A DNA stretch of 64,000 nt from Prosopocoilus inquinatus (taxonomy: Eukaryota; Arthropoda; Insecta; Coleoptera; Lucanidae). Position numbers and translations under genes: made by a program. Of the stretch, positions 12,293 through 24,252 are shown piece after piece; within the stretch, counting starts at the first letter, position 1, and each line of letters starts with the position of its first letter. Location of the stretch: contig CM069876.1 of the NCBI GenBank assembly GCA_036172665.1, forward strand, positions 45,167,001 to 45,231,000, read 5' to 3'. The notes under the pieces were generated by a model that searched no databases, was not told the origin of the DNA, and saw nothing but the letters and a program-made list of their open reading frames with translations.

Positions 12293-15200
12293 TTACTTAT
12301 ACACGTAAGACGAGGCATTGCATCTTACTTCCGAATACGATATAGAGAAACCTCTGTTCCCCGAATCGGTACTATCATCACCATTGTTCACCACGGTCAA
12401 CACGAAAGGCTTCGAGTATGCTGCACAAAAAAAAAATGTACAGAAATAAATTTTTCCTAAATAAGTATGTCGCCTTTTGCTTACTTGTCAATGGGGGCAA
12501 GTAATTTCCGCAGAATCTGTCTGTGTTCGTGGGTACTCCCCCGGTAGATGGATTTGGTACCACGATGAAGTCGGTAGTGCAGTTGGTACCATTCAAAGCG
12601 ACTGCGGGTGTACCAACGGTGCCCGCACCGGTGGCTGCGGTGGTGCTATTGGAAACGGTGAACGAGTAAGCCCCGTAGACACCCGATGACGGGCTCCAGG
12701 TTATTCCGCAGTAGCCAGGAAGAGGTTCCACGCATATTCCATAATTCAAGTTGGCGAGCTCTCTGGTGCCAGGCTGGCCATCAGTGATGTAGCCGCTGCT
12801 GGTGGTTTTGCCATAGTTAAAACTGCGTACGGTGCCGGTGGGGGTGGTGTAGTATTGCAGACAACCAGAGGGGGCTAAAAAATAAAATGATTGCAAGTTA
12901 GCTTTCTTTCGCTCACAAAATCGTGATCCAAACGTGTTTTGATTCAAAAACAGACATTCTTTTCTTTGAATCTCTCTATTTTTAAAACTTGCTTGGATTG
13001 AATTATAGTTATTTACAAATGAACTGTCAATCAAAAATTCAAGTCAGGTGTTTTGTTGCAACAACCACGAAATTTGGGTCCAAGCTATTCGAAACACGAT
13101 TCAAACTTTTAAGCGAAAGAAAGCATCTAAAATACAATATGGAAGTGGAGAAATAAAGTTATCCCAGTTTGCCGTGGAGTCATGAAAATGGCATTTCTTA
13201 CCTTAAAAAAAAAAAAAAAAGAAAAATGTGTTGGTGCTTGACAGGGCTGGCATCTCTTATTCTTCTTGATTAGAATATGATAATCGGCGATTTAATTTCG
13301 AATAATACAGGTTTTATTTCCGATGGTGTGAATATGAAACATTCGAAGTTTGTCGTAATGGAGGTTAGATGTTTTCAAATTTAAAAATAGAACTCCAACC
13401 GTCGGTAAAACAGAAAATGATGTGGTCGATCGTTTTGTTACCAACACACTCTCTTTCATTCATTTTCGTATTTCATGACTCATGACAAATTAAATAACTT
13501 GTTTGTATTTTATAATTTGGCTCTACACATCCTCTCTCTAAATATTTTTAATTTCTCACAAAAATTTAAATAAGCGTGTAGATATTATTAAAACACGTGA
13601 CCCGTCGTAGGGTCAACATACCTTACACCAGTGTTGCCACATTTAGCAATTTGTCGTCATTTAAGCAATTCCTTGGCGAACAACTTTTACTTTCTGATCT
13701 ATTATTTTATTTAGCAGCATTTCATATTCGACGAAAATAATTTAGCGAAAGCTAAAACTTCAAAGAAAAATATAACAAACACCTACCGAGTGTTGGACAA
13801 TCACAAGCGATTTGGCTGATTTTGAGCTGCCACGACCTCTGCAGGGCGAGGTCCGCGCTCGTCGAAATGATGATCCTTATGTCCTGGTTGCCGTTGAAAT
13901 CCACGTACAAGTGCTGCCCACTGTTGTCGCCGCAGAGAGTCGGAATGTTGGCGCCTCCACCGACGATACTCATGGAGTCGTAGACGCATTGGCCGTTCGC
14001 GTTGGGCTGGGCGAGAATGAAATTCAAGAGGTCTATCCTAACCTAGAATCACACGTTGTTCCAACAATTTATTCCGTAAGAAACCTGTATATAGGTTGTT
14101 TAAACAAAAAAAAATCTCGTCTCGGTCTCCTGAAGCTGCTTGTCCTGAGGGCCCGTTCAAGAATAAAAAAAGGAACGCGTTTTCACTCTTATGTAAGTGA
14201 TTTTGCTGTGTATTTTAAACGTCTAAAGTGCACTCGCGATACAGTTTCTGAACGCACCTCTGAGTTTTGCTTTCCATTTTAAAGACCTAAAGTGTACTCG
14301 CGATACAGTTTCTGAACGCACCTTTGATTTTTGCTTTCCATTTTAAACACCCAAAGTGCACTCATGATATAGTTTCTGAACGCGCCTTTGCTTCGGAGAA
14401 TGGATTAGGAAAGTGGGCGGTCCTAAAGCTGGCGCGAAATTTGAAACTGAGTCTATTGGACCGTAAAAATGCACGGGTTACGCCAAACAAACTGAAAATA
14501 CTCATCGCTTCACAGAGAGCTGTTGTGTAAACTTTTGTTTAACACTAAAACTTCGGATGAAAAGCTTCCATAAAATTGGTTTAGTTGCGCTTATTGTACG
14601 TAATTAGTTAATTTATTTGTTATTAAGAAAAATGTATAAAATGCTTGTCTGAGCTTAGTTCAGCTGCAGGTCAACGAACCATTAATAAACATAACCTAAC
14701 ACAACAAAATTTAAAAAAAAATGTCTCTGGGACAGCACGCAACGAGTCTGTGAACAATTTTCTAATACAATGTACAAGATACCAACTTATAAAACTGTAA
14801 TAACTTGTTTAATCTCGTTGTCTTAACATTCTTAAATGTTAGGTTATGTTCAAGTCAACTCCGGGGTTACAGCGAGGGTAATTTACGACACATGTCTGAT
14901 TTATTAGTATTAGACAAAGATAGTAAGCGACTCAGCTTCGCCTTCTGTGACGTTTACTTTCCTAGTCTATTGGGTATTTGGAAATTACTGTAATAGGTTT
15001 TCATCGATCACGTGATCACTTTCTCTACTGGCGTGGGAGACATTAATGAAAAGTTTGTTTTCGCGACGTCCCGGTCACAAGTGGTTATAAGCAACCGAGT
15101 TACGAGTGGTTATTTGTCACGTGACAAGTATTTACGTACGCGAAAATGTACTGTTAAACAAATGTCAACACAAATATCTTTCAAATGTAAACTTAAACTT

Positions 15201-18200
15201 AACCTATACAATATGGAGTTAAATAGGATATTGTCATGAAACTAAACACGTACACATAACCTCAACAACAAAAACCAGGTTAAGAAACACTTACCGTTGG
15301 TAACTGTTATGACGTCAGGAGTGATGTAGTTCCATGTAACCGGTAAGTGACGAAAATGCAGTATTTCAAACTTTTGTTTTACCAATTGTAACCGGTAACT
15401 CGCCAAAATAACCTTATAATCTCCAAAAAAAAAAAATATGTTCAAGTGTTTCCTTTCATTCAACTTTTCTTGGGCAATTATCTGTCAAACTTATAAAAGT
15501 TGTCTTGGCAAAAACATAAACAAAAGACGATCGGATCGACTTTTTTTCTTTTTTTTGACAAATGCAACAAACGAAAAAGACGGTCGACGATTTGAATTTA
15601 AGAAAACTTTTCTTTCTCTCACTTTTGTCTTTTTGCGCTGAAAATAAATTAGCGGCGGCAAGAAATAAAATTTAAAAAAAAACAAAACAAAAGACGATCG
15701 GATCGAATTTTTTTTTCTTTTTTGACAAATGCAACGAACAAAAATGATGGTCGACGGTTTGAATTTAAGAAAACTTTTCTTTCTCTCTTTTGTCTTTTTG
15801 CGCTGAAAGTAAACTAGAGGCGACAAGAAACGTACAATAAATAAAAAACAAAACAAAAGACGATCGGATCGATTTTTTTTTCTTTTTTGACAAATGCAAC
15901 GAACAAAAAAGACGGTCGACGATTTGAATTTAAGAAAACTTTTGTTTCTCTCTTTTGTCTTTTTGCGCCGAAAGTAAACTAGAGGCGACAAGAAACGTAC
16001 AATAAATAAAAAACAAAAGAAAAGACGATCGGATCGATTTTTTTCTCTTTTTTTTTGATAAATGCAACAAACGAAAAAGACGGTCGACGATTTGAATTTA
16101 AGAAAACTTTTGTTTCTCTCTCTTTTGTCTTTTTGCGCTGAAAGTAAATTAGAGGCGACAAGAGACGTACAATAAAAAAAAACAAAACAAAACAAAAGAC
16201 AATCGGATCGATTTTTTTTTTGACAAATGCAACAAACAAAAAAAGACGTACAATTTGCGAAACGTCAAGTAAGTCAATAAATTACCCTTTTAGCTCGTCT
16301 TAAAAAGTTTTTTTTTTATTTGTTTCATATTCTCTGCAATTCTCACGAGCAAGAACTACCCAAAAATTAATAAAAACAAAACAAAACAAAATGCAGTAAC
16401 TACCAAAATAAATTGCTTTTTGTTTAGGTACATAATGTTTTCTTCCTCGAAATACAAAAATACAAAATACAAAGAAACATAATGCTTTCGAAAGCAAAAG
16501 AGAAGACTTTCGATAATTTTTTTATTTATTTTTTTTTTTTCAAATCCAGAGGACAGGAATCGATGGTTATTACTTTTTCTTCGTCGTGTTATCTCCTTTC
16601 TGAAGAAAAAGTCACCAGATCTAATGACAGAATCACGAAATCGGCAACAATGGCCGGTATTCTCACCTCGTCTTTAATTTAGCAACGCCCATCTCACTCT
16701 ATTACACATTAAATTCGCATAAAGCTATTTTATTTTATTATTATTTTAATCACGGCTTTAAGTAGAGACGACTCTAATCATGAGATGAGGACACGGCCCA
16801 ATGAACCTAAGTTTACGGTTCTGTTGGTAAAAAGGAATTCGACTTTTCTGCCTGGCGAACGTCACTAATAATTTTACGACAAACGTTATGAACGTCACAA
16901 AATTAATAAGGACCGATTTCATAATCGAACTAAAGCAGACCTTGAAACAAAAGTCACGTTCTGATGTATAAATAACTACGTTCTTGCATACTTTTGGGCA
17001 TGTGACTGTGACTTTTATTTTAAAGTCTGCTTTAGTTCGATTATGAAATCGAATCTAAATATGACAAAGTTAATTACGTACTAAAAACGAAACGGAAAAT
17101 CACCAGACGCGGTGACAAGAAACATTAAATTGGCGTCAACGGTCGCAATAACAAAGAATTAAGAAGAAGAAAAAACAGTAAATTAGCAGCGCCATCTATT
17201 AAACGTTTTACGAAGCACAACACGAAAATAATTCCATTTTTTGCCAGTTTTAAATTTCAATGCGCACTGTTGGGACACCTGTATATAACACGTGCAGCAG
17301 TGCTTGAAATAAATGTGACTCCCGGCAAGCGACCTGGCGGTATGGTTATTGGTTTAAATAAGGATCAGTTCGTGGGATTTTATTACTTTTGGTCGCATTT
17401 TTTTTTAAGCACTGCTGTACACATAATGCAGAAAAAATATTTGAAGCGAGAACGTCTCCTTTTTTTTATCGTTTAACCCCCCGTACCGTTACAATATTTG
17501 CAAAATGACGCTTTTGATGATACTCACCTGGCATATGTTGCTGTTGCACTGCACAATGGTGAAGACGCAGGACATCCCTCCAGAGTAAGTGCTGGGGTAG
17601 CCAGGGTTCGAAAAGTATGTGTTGTTGTAAGACGAAGATCCACCACATGTTGTTTGTACTGCAAAAAAAAACACTGAGAAGTTACTTTATTTCGGGACAT
17701 GCTGTATTAAGTAGTTTCTTGTGTATCACGTAGATTTCACTATCGATTGACATCTCAGTGAAACGCTGAGTGCTATTTCCAATTATAATCCTGTTCGGTT
17801 AGAGTTTAAAAAACATTTAGGTCCAATTTCATCAATGACAGTTTAATTTTGAGCCGAAGCTTAACTCCTTCACAACAATTGTTGAAATAATAGTTGCTAA
17901 GGCCCAGTTTTACAAATCAGGTTCAACTTTGAGCTGAAGCTTAAATCCTTCACAACAATTGTTGAAATAATCGTTGCTAAGGGTTTAAGCCTCTTCTCAA
18001 AGTTGAACCTCATTTGTGAAACTGGACCTTAGGGTTTAAGCCTCAGCTCAAAGTTTAGTCGCAGTTGTAAAACTGGATCTTACTTGTTATGTTATGCTAC
18101 GTGGATTACATTGGAAATTTTGTTTGAATTTGTTTGAGAAAGCCATCTTACCAACACAACAGACCCCAATGTTACTGGCGCACGTTCCCGAAACGCTTCC

Positions 18201-18553
18201 GTTGATATCTGAACACTGTCGTTTCGTGTAGCAAGTACCATCGTAACCATCCTGTGAAGGACAGACGCCGTTTTGGAACCGAACCAATCCAATGCCGAAA
18301 ACTAAAAAGTCCAAAAACAAACAACAAAAAAAAAGAACGATGAAACACAATCGAAATGAAATATTTTAAGATGTATTTTTTTTGTCTGATTGTAAAAAAA
18401 AATTATTTTTTGCTTACATTTTCCCTCTCGATATATAATCCTGTTTGCGAGGTCCGTGTGAATTTTGGCGTCGACGCGCACACCAATGAAGACGAAGACG
18501 AACAACGCGACGGGCCGCATCTTCTTCGGATTGCTCGAAAAATCCAACTGCAT
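12293..18553 (-). CDS. secreted CUB-domain protein, gene A (six exons, 396 aa)
   Basis: Exons (minus): 18553-18418, 18301-18152, 17658-17528, 14042-13787, 12874-12485, 12420-12293. All junctions are GT..AG and phases agree. Exon 1 gives a signal peptide; the likelier start is the second Met (MRPVALFVFVFIGVRVDA, residue 12). Exon 2 is a six-cysteine module: RFQNGVC, GTCYTKRQC, then C and IGVCC. Exons 3-4 form a CUB domain (CGGSSSYNNTYFSNPGYP, then GDNSGQHLYVDF and WQLKISQIAC). Exon 5, starting GCLQYYTTPTGTVRSFNYG, with the last exon (YSKPFVLTVVNNG) looks like a second, divergent CUB-like region. Such proteins are extracellular in insects, with no settled function that I can name. It is a paralogue of gene B with matching exon phases. 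Intron 3 (3.5 kb) is filled with repeats. Confidence 0.88.
12900..13126. mobile_element. MITE family M1, intact copy in gene A intron 4
   Basis: Runs from GCTTTCTTTCGCTCACAAAA to GCGAAAGAAAGCATC without interruption and serves as the reference for the broken copies elsewhere. Its left part reads open from the adjacent CUB exon 5 by chance. Confidence 0.8.
14205..14395. repeat. three tandem ~61-bp units in gene A intron 3
   Basis: Each unit contains CGATACAGTTTCTGAACGCA (or a close variant), then TTTGCTTTCCATTTTAAA. The 156-codon plus-strand ORF crossing it is partly the shadow of CUB exon 4. Confidence 0.75.
15518..16262. repeat. ~168-bp tandem repeat, about 4.5 copies, in gene A intron 3
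   Basis: Units start with ACAAAAGACGATCGGATCGA and contain GACGGTCGACGATTTGAATT and TTTTGTCTTTTTGCGC. The unit length lets a 234-codon minus-strand ORF stay open with repeating Lys/Phe-rich text. It has no domain and lies inside an intron. Confidence 0.85.
16908..17052. mobile_element. second copy of the 144-bp palindromic MITE
   Basis: Matches the insert at 9425-9568: arms CGATTTCATAATCGAACTAA and TTAGTTCGATTATGAAATCG around AAAGTCACGTTCTGATGT. Located in gene A intron 3. Confidence 0.75.
17820..18075. repeat. duplicated foldback element in gene A intron 2
   Basis: The phrase CTTCACAACAATTGTTGAAA occurs twice about 80 bp apart, followed by inverted copies of AGCTGAAGCTTAAA (as TTTAAGCCTCAGCTC). 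An imperfect inverted-repeat element that has partly duplicated. Confidence 0.55.
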
Positions 18554-19202
18554 TAATTACTCCGGGCTGCACGGTTCAATCACATTTTGGCCTGTTTGCT
18601 CTCCGGAGGTGCTAATCTAATTACGAAGCGTTTTTAACGGTGCAGTACTCAGTACTCCCCCCCCCCCCAGAAAAAAGAAACGGTATTTTTCAGGATGGAG
18701 GTTGGTCAAGATCTGCCTTTACTTCGTGTTTCCCAAATTATTTATTAAGGAACTTTCGCAGAGCTCTACAAAATTATTTACATCTACCTAATTACCAATA
18801 AGATTCTCAAAATTAAACAAAAATATTGATTGAACAAAACAAGGAATTTTACTATAATGATTTCTGCTCGTAATAGAATCTTAAAAAGAAAAACACTTTT
18901 GTAATTCGTGCTGAAAACAAAACAAACAGTTCCGTGTTCTATTCCCAACGTCACGTAATTAAATAAAAGCTACGTATATTTTCAGCTCGAATTAAAGTGT
19001 TCTTATTTTCATCTTAAAAAAAGAGACTTTTAACTTTCGAAGTAAAAAAATTCTCTTTTAATGGATGGGTGGGAGATGAGCCCCATTTTTTTTCTTCTGA
19101 AAATTAAAACTTAAAAAAAATTTCTTGAACGGATACTTTGAGGAACAACAAAGAAATTAAATCATTGTAACTAATTTCAGTATCGGCATCTAAAAAGTGA
19201 CG

Positions 19203-22200
19203 TTAGGAGGAAATCGTCTGTACGTGACCAACGGCCGCTATCGCTTCTATTTCCACGAGGGCGCCGAGCGGTAATCTTCCGACTTGGAAACAGGAACGCG
19301 CCGGATAATCCTTTGTGAAGACTGTAACAAAAAAAAAAACAATTTATAACCAATGGGCAATACAGGGTGTAACTTTAATGAGGGGCCAAACTTTAAGAGC
19401 CACTTCCTCACACCGAAATATGAAAAAAAGTTTATATAAACATAGGTCCGCAGACGCATAGTTTCTGAGATATAAAAAAAATCATCGTAGGCAGTCATGA
19501 TTTCATATTTAAAATCTGCCCACCTCTTCTTGAGTGTTTATTGAAAAAATTTCATTTTTTGACAAAATTTTAATTACTGTATGTACAGGGTGTAACTTTA
19601 ATGTGGGGCCAAACTTTAAGAGCCACTTCCTCACACCCAAATATGAAGAAAAGTTTATATAAACATAGGTCCGCAGACGCACAGTTTGTGAGATATAACA
19701 AAATCATCGTAGACAGTCATGATGTCATATTTAAAATCCGCCTACCTCTTCTCGAGTGTTTATTGAAAAATTTTCTTTTATTTTTTAACAAAATTTTAAT
19801 TACTGTATGTACAGGGTGTAACTTTATTGCGGGGTCAAACTTTAAGAGCCACCTCCTTACACCGAAATATGAAAAAAAGTTTCTATAAACATAGGTCCGC
19901 AGATGCATAGTTTTTGACATAAAATTTTAATTACTTTATGTACAGGGTGTAACTTTAATGTGGGGCCAAACTTTAAGAGCCACTTCCTCACACCCAAATA
20001 TGAAGAAAAGTTTATATAAACATAGGTCCGCAGACGCACAGTTTGTGAGATATAACAAAATCATCGTAGACAGTCATGATGTCATATTTATAATCCGCCT
20101 ACCTCTTCTCGAGTGTTTATTGAAAAATTTTCTTTTATTTTTTAACAAAATTTTAATTACTGTATGTACAGGGTGTAACTTTATTGCGGGGTCAAACTTT
20201 AAGAGCCATCTCCTTACACCGAAATATGAAAAAAAGTTTCTATAAACATAGGTCCGCAGACGCATAGTTTCTGAGATATAACAAAATCATCCTAGGCAGT
20301 CATGATTTCATATTTAAAATCTGCCTACCTCTTCTCGAGTGTTTATTGAAAAAATTTTTTATTTTTTGACAAAATTTTAATTACTGTATGTACAAGGTGT
20401 AACTTTAATAAGGGGCCAAACTTTAAGGACCAGTTCCTCACACCGAAATATGAAAAAAAGTTTCTATAAATATAGGTATGCAAACGCATAGTTTCTGAGA
20501 TATAACAAAATCATCGTAGGCAGTCATGATTTCATATTTAAAATCTGCCTACCTCTTCTTGAGTGTTTATATAAAAAGTTTTATTTTTTAACAAAATTTT
20601 AATTACTGTATGTACAGGGTGTAACTTTATTGTGGGACCAAACTTTAACGGCCAGTTCCTCACACCGAAATATGAAAAAAAGTTTATATAAACATAGGTC
20701 CGCAGACGCATAGTTTCTGAGATATAACAAAATCATCGTAGGCAGCCACGATTTCATATTTGAGACCTCATAGCTTTCCCGAACAACTTTCCCAAATAAC
20801 ATTTCCGCATATCTTGAAAAATAAAGGTACTTTACTCTTACGTCGATTTCAAAAATTTCGATCTCCTCGGTATATGACGATAGATATACAGATTTTGACA
20901 AGTGTATTTTAGGTTTGAGAAGATGCGGGAACTTTCATGAATATTTTTTTCTGAGAAATCGATAACAAAAAAGTTTCCCAACTTTTTTCCGGACCCTGTA
21001 TCTCAGAAACTATGCGCTTGCCGACATATGTTGATATGAACTTTTTTTCATAATTCGACGTGAGGAGCTCGCCCTTGTCGTTTGTCCCCTCATAAAATTT
21101 ACACCCTGTATAAAGAAGTTATACTATGTATGTATATCGTACCCGTCGATGCAGTTTTTAACAGAGAATCGCATTGTGCATCTGTTTACCGGCGATTATA
21201 ACACACCCTGTATACTTGCGATTAACAAAAACGTGCAGAGTGCAAATTCGAAATTAATGAATGTCCTGATGTTGTCCGATTTTTTATTTTCAAAGGAAAA
21301 GAATGCATGTAAAGGATGTTCCATGTCTTGATGCCTTCACTGTTCAAATTTACAAAGAGATTGTGCAAGGTCACGATGATAAAAAAACAAAAGCAAAAAT
21401 AAAAATTAGTATCAGAGTTCAAATTAGTTCTCAGGCTAGCAGGAACCAACATAAAATATTTTAGCGAGCCGGAAACGAGATTTGATTGCAAATTTCAAAT
21501 TTAGCGCCATTGCTAAGGCGCCACCATCTCTTGACAAAATGACGAATCTTACGTTCATTTCAATTTAATCATGATCATCTATAGTACAGTCATTCTGCAT
21601 TGCAATTTATTTTACTTCATTCGAAACAAAATCAAATAGATTGAAACTGATTTAAAAATAAATAGACAGATTTGCAGCGATGTTTTGTAAAGAAATGGAC
21701 ATAACCTGAAGTATGTGTGAAATCACATCATACTGATTAGCGATCGTAAAAAAAACAGCTTGTGGGTGAAGAAGGAGTAATATTTTGTTTCTTACGATTC
21801 ATTGCTGTCAATAATAAAAATATTTCAAAACTAAGGTGACCATACGTCCCGATTTTGGCGGGACAGTTCCGGTTTTTAATAGTTTGTCCCGCGTCCCACA
21901 GAGTTTTAAAAAGGTCTCGTTTCTTGAAAGTATGTACCTTTCGTAGATTAGACGTTCTAGAATTACATTATAAACCAATTATTAACTGGAGTTCTTTTGG
22001 TCGACTGTGAGTCTATTAATAAGATCTATTTTATATTATTGAAAATGATTGAATTACGTTTAAAAACTACAAGCGATTATGTTTAGAAAATTCGTTAAAA
22101 AAATTAACTAATTTCTCGAGAACGGAAGAAACCTTGATACAGGCAACCCGGTAAGCACAGTCGTTTGTATGGTTGCCTATACACAATGACCTAAAATTTG

Positions 22201-23362
22201 TTTTTTGTTAAAAATGTGATCAGGATTCGCCGAGATTATGTAATTCTACTATCTTTTATTACATAATTAATTTTTATTTTATTCTAACGTGGTTATAGTA
22301 ATAAGTAAGTGTAAAATCAGAGATCTACACTTGAGGTCGATAAGTCGTAAATACATTCTTATTAATTAAATCAAAACTTTTGTTCTTTACAGCATTTACA
22401 CTTGTTACACATTATTATTATTTTTTTTGAATTAGAATAAAACTTACATTCTTTGTATATTTCATTGACGGCAGCAAAATCGCCTATGTCGTTAAGGAAG
22501 ACCGTCGTTTTAACGACGTTGCTTAAGCTCGAGCCCGACGCTTCCAGAACGTGCCCCAAGTTCTTCAAAGCCTGCTTCGCCTCGGCGGCCACCCCTCCGG
22601 ACATTAACTTCATGGTGTCTTTGTCCAGGCCCAAACATCCTGATACGTACACGGTGTTATCCAAAACGACGGCCTGGCTACAACATTCAAAAAAAAAAAA
22701 AAAACTATTACTTTGACACTCTCAGTGAAAAAAAAAAATTCTACGTATACATGTAAAGAACCATCGAGCTATGTACAGGGTGCTTTTAAAATACGTAGAC
22801 ATGGTAAGACTATTATAGACACTTGAACTCAAAACAAGACGAACTTACCTACGGCCGAAAAGCAAAAAAAAAAAAAAATAGACGATTACAGTTTCCTGTA
22901 ATTTTTCTTTCTCCAAAATGGTACTGTTTAAATACGACTTCGCTACTACGACAGTTTTGAACCTGTCAAATCTGAAAGCTTTGAAATTTTTTTATTTGAA
23001 ATCGTATTTAAAAAACAGTCATCATTTCGGAGAATTGTCTACAATTTTTTTGCTTTCGACTGTACAATAGGCACGTCCAAATGTGCTTGAAATCCTTGAA
23101 CCATCATCTTATTTCGATCGCAGGAGATTGTGATTACGCCATGTCCACGCGTTTCAGAGGCCCCTTATACAGGATGTCTGCGAAATGTTGCAAAAAAAAT
23201 CAGTAGATTAAAGCGGCATCAAACGCAAGTTGTTTTTCTAATTTGAAAACGTTCTCTTGAAATTATTTATTACAAACGAACTTCTTCTTACTTGTATGGT
23301 CCAACCGGTTTGGGCGCCAGAGCGGTGCTAATGGTCTTCCGGGTCGAAGAGTTCGTCGTCAT
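19203..23362 (-). CDS. RidA: RidA/UK114-type 2-iminobutanoate/2-iminopropanoate deaminase, 139 aa
   Basis: Exons (minus): 23362-23292, 22677-22448, 19321-19203, with GT..AG junctions and consistent phase. The protein has the whole YjgF/YER057c/UK114 (RidA) fold: PKPVGPYNQAVVLDNTVYVS near the N-terminus, GGVAAEAKQALKNLGHVL, then KTTVFLNDIGDF, YKEFFTKDYPARSCFQV and LGALVEIEAIA at the end. The Arg in PAR and the Glu in VEIEA match the conserved active-site positions of the family. The family hydrolyses reactive enamine/imine products of PLP enzymes. Length is typical. An in-frame ATG 11 codons upstream exists, but the chosen start fits relatives better. Intron 2 (3.1 kb) holds a large tandem array. 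The gene sits between two divergent CUB paralogues and has no visible link with them. Confidence 0.93.
19366..21110. repeat. ~225-bp tandem array in RidA intron 2, with an inverted end copy
   Basis: Units begin TACAGGGTGTAACTTTAATG at about 19,366, 19,585, 19,810, 19,942, 20,166, 20,391 and 20,614. The third unit is cut to ~133 bp. The stretch from 19,585 is almost repeated from 19,942, so a two-unit block was duplicated later. The right end, 20,995-21,110, is a diverged copy in reverse orientation ending ACACCCTGTATA. Short ORFs on both strands recur with the unit and are not genes. Confidence 0.9.
22132..22195 (+). repeat. GTATAGGCAAC hairpin, copy in RidA intron 2
   Basis: ATACAGGCAACC pairs with GGTTGCCTAT across a loop containing GCACAGTCGTTTGTAT. 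One of at least 14 copies of the hairpin described under findings; followed by the family's GTTAAAAATGTGAT tail. Confidence 0.7.
22883..23045. mobile_element. MITE family M2 in RidA intron 1
   Basis: Starts GATTACAGTTTCCTGTAATT, passes TGTCAAATCTGAAAGCTTT and ends with the complement of its start region (CGGAGAATTGTCTAC). Related copies: 34,398-34,891 (interrupted), 45,560-45,755, and a fragment at 37,380. Confidence 0.65.
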
Positions 23363-23704
23363 GTCGAGGCAGTCGGCTCGAGACTGGTTTATCATCCGAA
23401 CTTGCTTTTTTATCTGCAAAATTATCGCGTGCGTTCAAATTGCTCTTGGTTCCATGTTTCTACTCACCGCAGGATTGCGCAAAAATGTTCTACTGAACAC
23501 CTCCTTTTCTAATCGCGCAAATAAATTCAAATGACTTGACATATTATTAGCCGATTTTACAGCGAGACAAAACAACGTTCTGTCATCCGGTGGGTTATTT
23601 TTAACTATCTAATTAATTGTTGTTGATTAGTGGAGCATGAAATTAGGTTTGTAACCAGCGGCGTACTTAGAAGTTTATTTCAGGAATATTAACTATGTAC
23701 TTTT

Positions 23705-23940
23705 GGATATAAGATGCTTTCTTTCGCTTAAAAGTTTGAATCGTGTTTCGAATAGTCGAATTTCGTAGTTGTTGCAACAAAACATCTGACTTGAATTTCT
23801 GATTGACAGTTCATTTGTAAATAACCATAATTCAATCCAAATAAGTTTTAATTTTAAAAATAGAGAGAGATTCAAAGAATCGAATGTCTGTTTTTGAATC
23901 AAAACACGTTTGGATCACGATTTTCAGAGCGAAAGAATGG
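23705..23940. mobile_element. MITE family M1, reverse orientation
   Basis: From GATGCTTTCTTTCGCTTAAA to GATCACGATTTTCAGAGCGA; a full-length reverse copy of the 12,900-13,126 element, upstream of the RidA start codon. Confidence 0.75.
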
Positions 23941-24099
23941 CTAGAATAATTTTATTTCTAATGCCCAAACCAAAAAAGAAAAAGAAAATTGAAACATAAC
24001 CAAGCAAGAAATTAAAGACAGACTGTCAATGTCAATAATTATTCCAGCTTGTCAATTTTGACAGATTATGACTGCCATACCCAATTAAAAGTCATGCGA

Positions 24100-24250
24100 G
24101 GTTTCCACACCTCCGGCATACGACATCCGGCATTCGGAATCCTCTTCGTGATTGGTTGATTTAAATTTTTGAACGTTGAAATACTCAGAAATTTAAAATT
24201 AACCAATAACGGAGAGAATTTCGAATGCCGGATGCCGCAGGTGTGGAACA
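24100..24250. repeat. 145-bp hairpin element
   Basis: TTCCACACCTCCGGCATACG at the left faces GATGCCGCAGGTGTGGAA at the right; the inner arms carry ATTGGTTGA / TTAACCAAT. Noncoding. Confidence 0.65.
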
Positions 24251-24252
24251 GT

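Noticed and set aside
13812..14282. 156-codon plus-strand ORF
   Set aside because: Its first half is the reverse of CUB gene A exon 4, and the rest runs into a 61-bp repeat.
15491..16195. 234-codon minus-strand ORF, Lys/Phe-rich
   Set aside because: It spans a 168-bp tandem repeat and stays open only because the repeat lacks stops in that frame. No domain, and it lies in an intron of CUB gene A.
22132..22195. Hairpins as tRNA or tRNA-derived SINE heads
   Set aside because: No A-box or B-box pair and no cloverleaf; a single stem-loop only.
23363..23395. Upstream in-frame ATG for RidA (MINQSRADCLD)
   Set aside because: Open, but it adds residues not typical of the family; the later Met gives the standard N-terminus.
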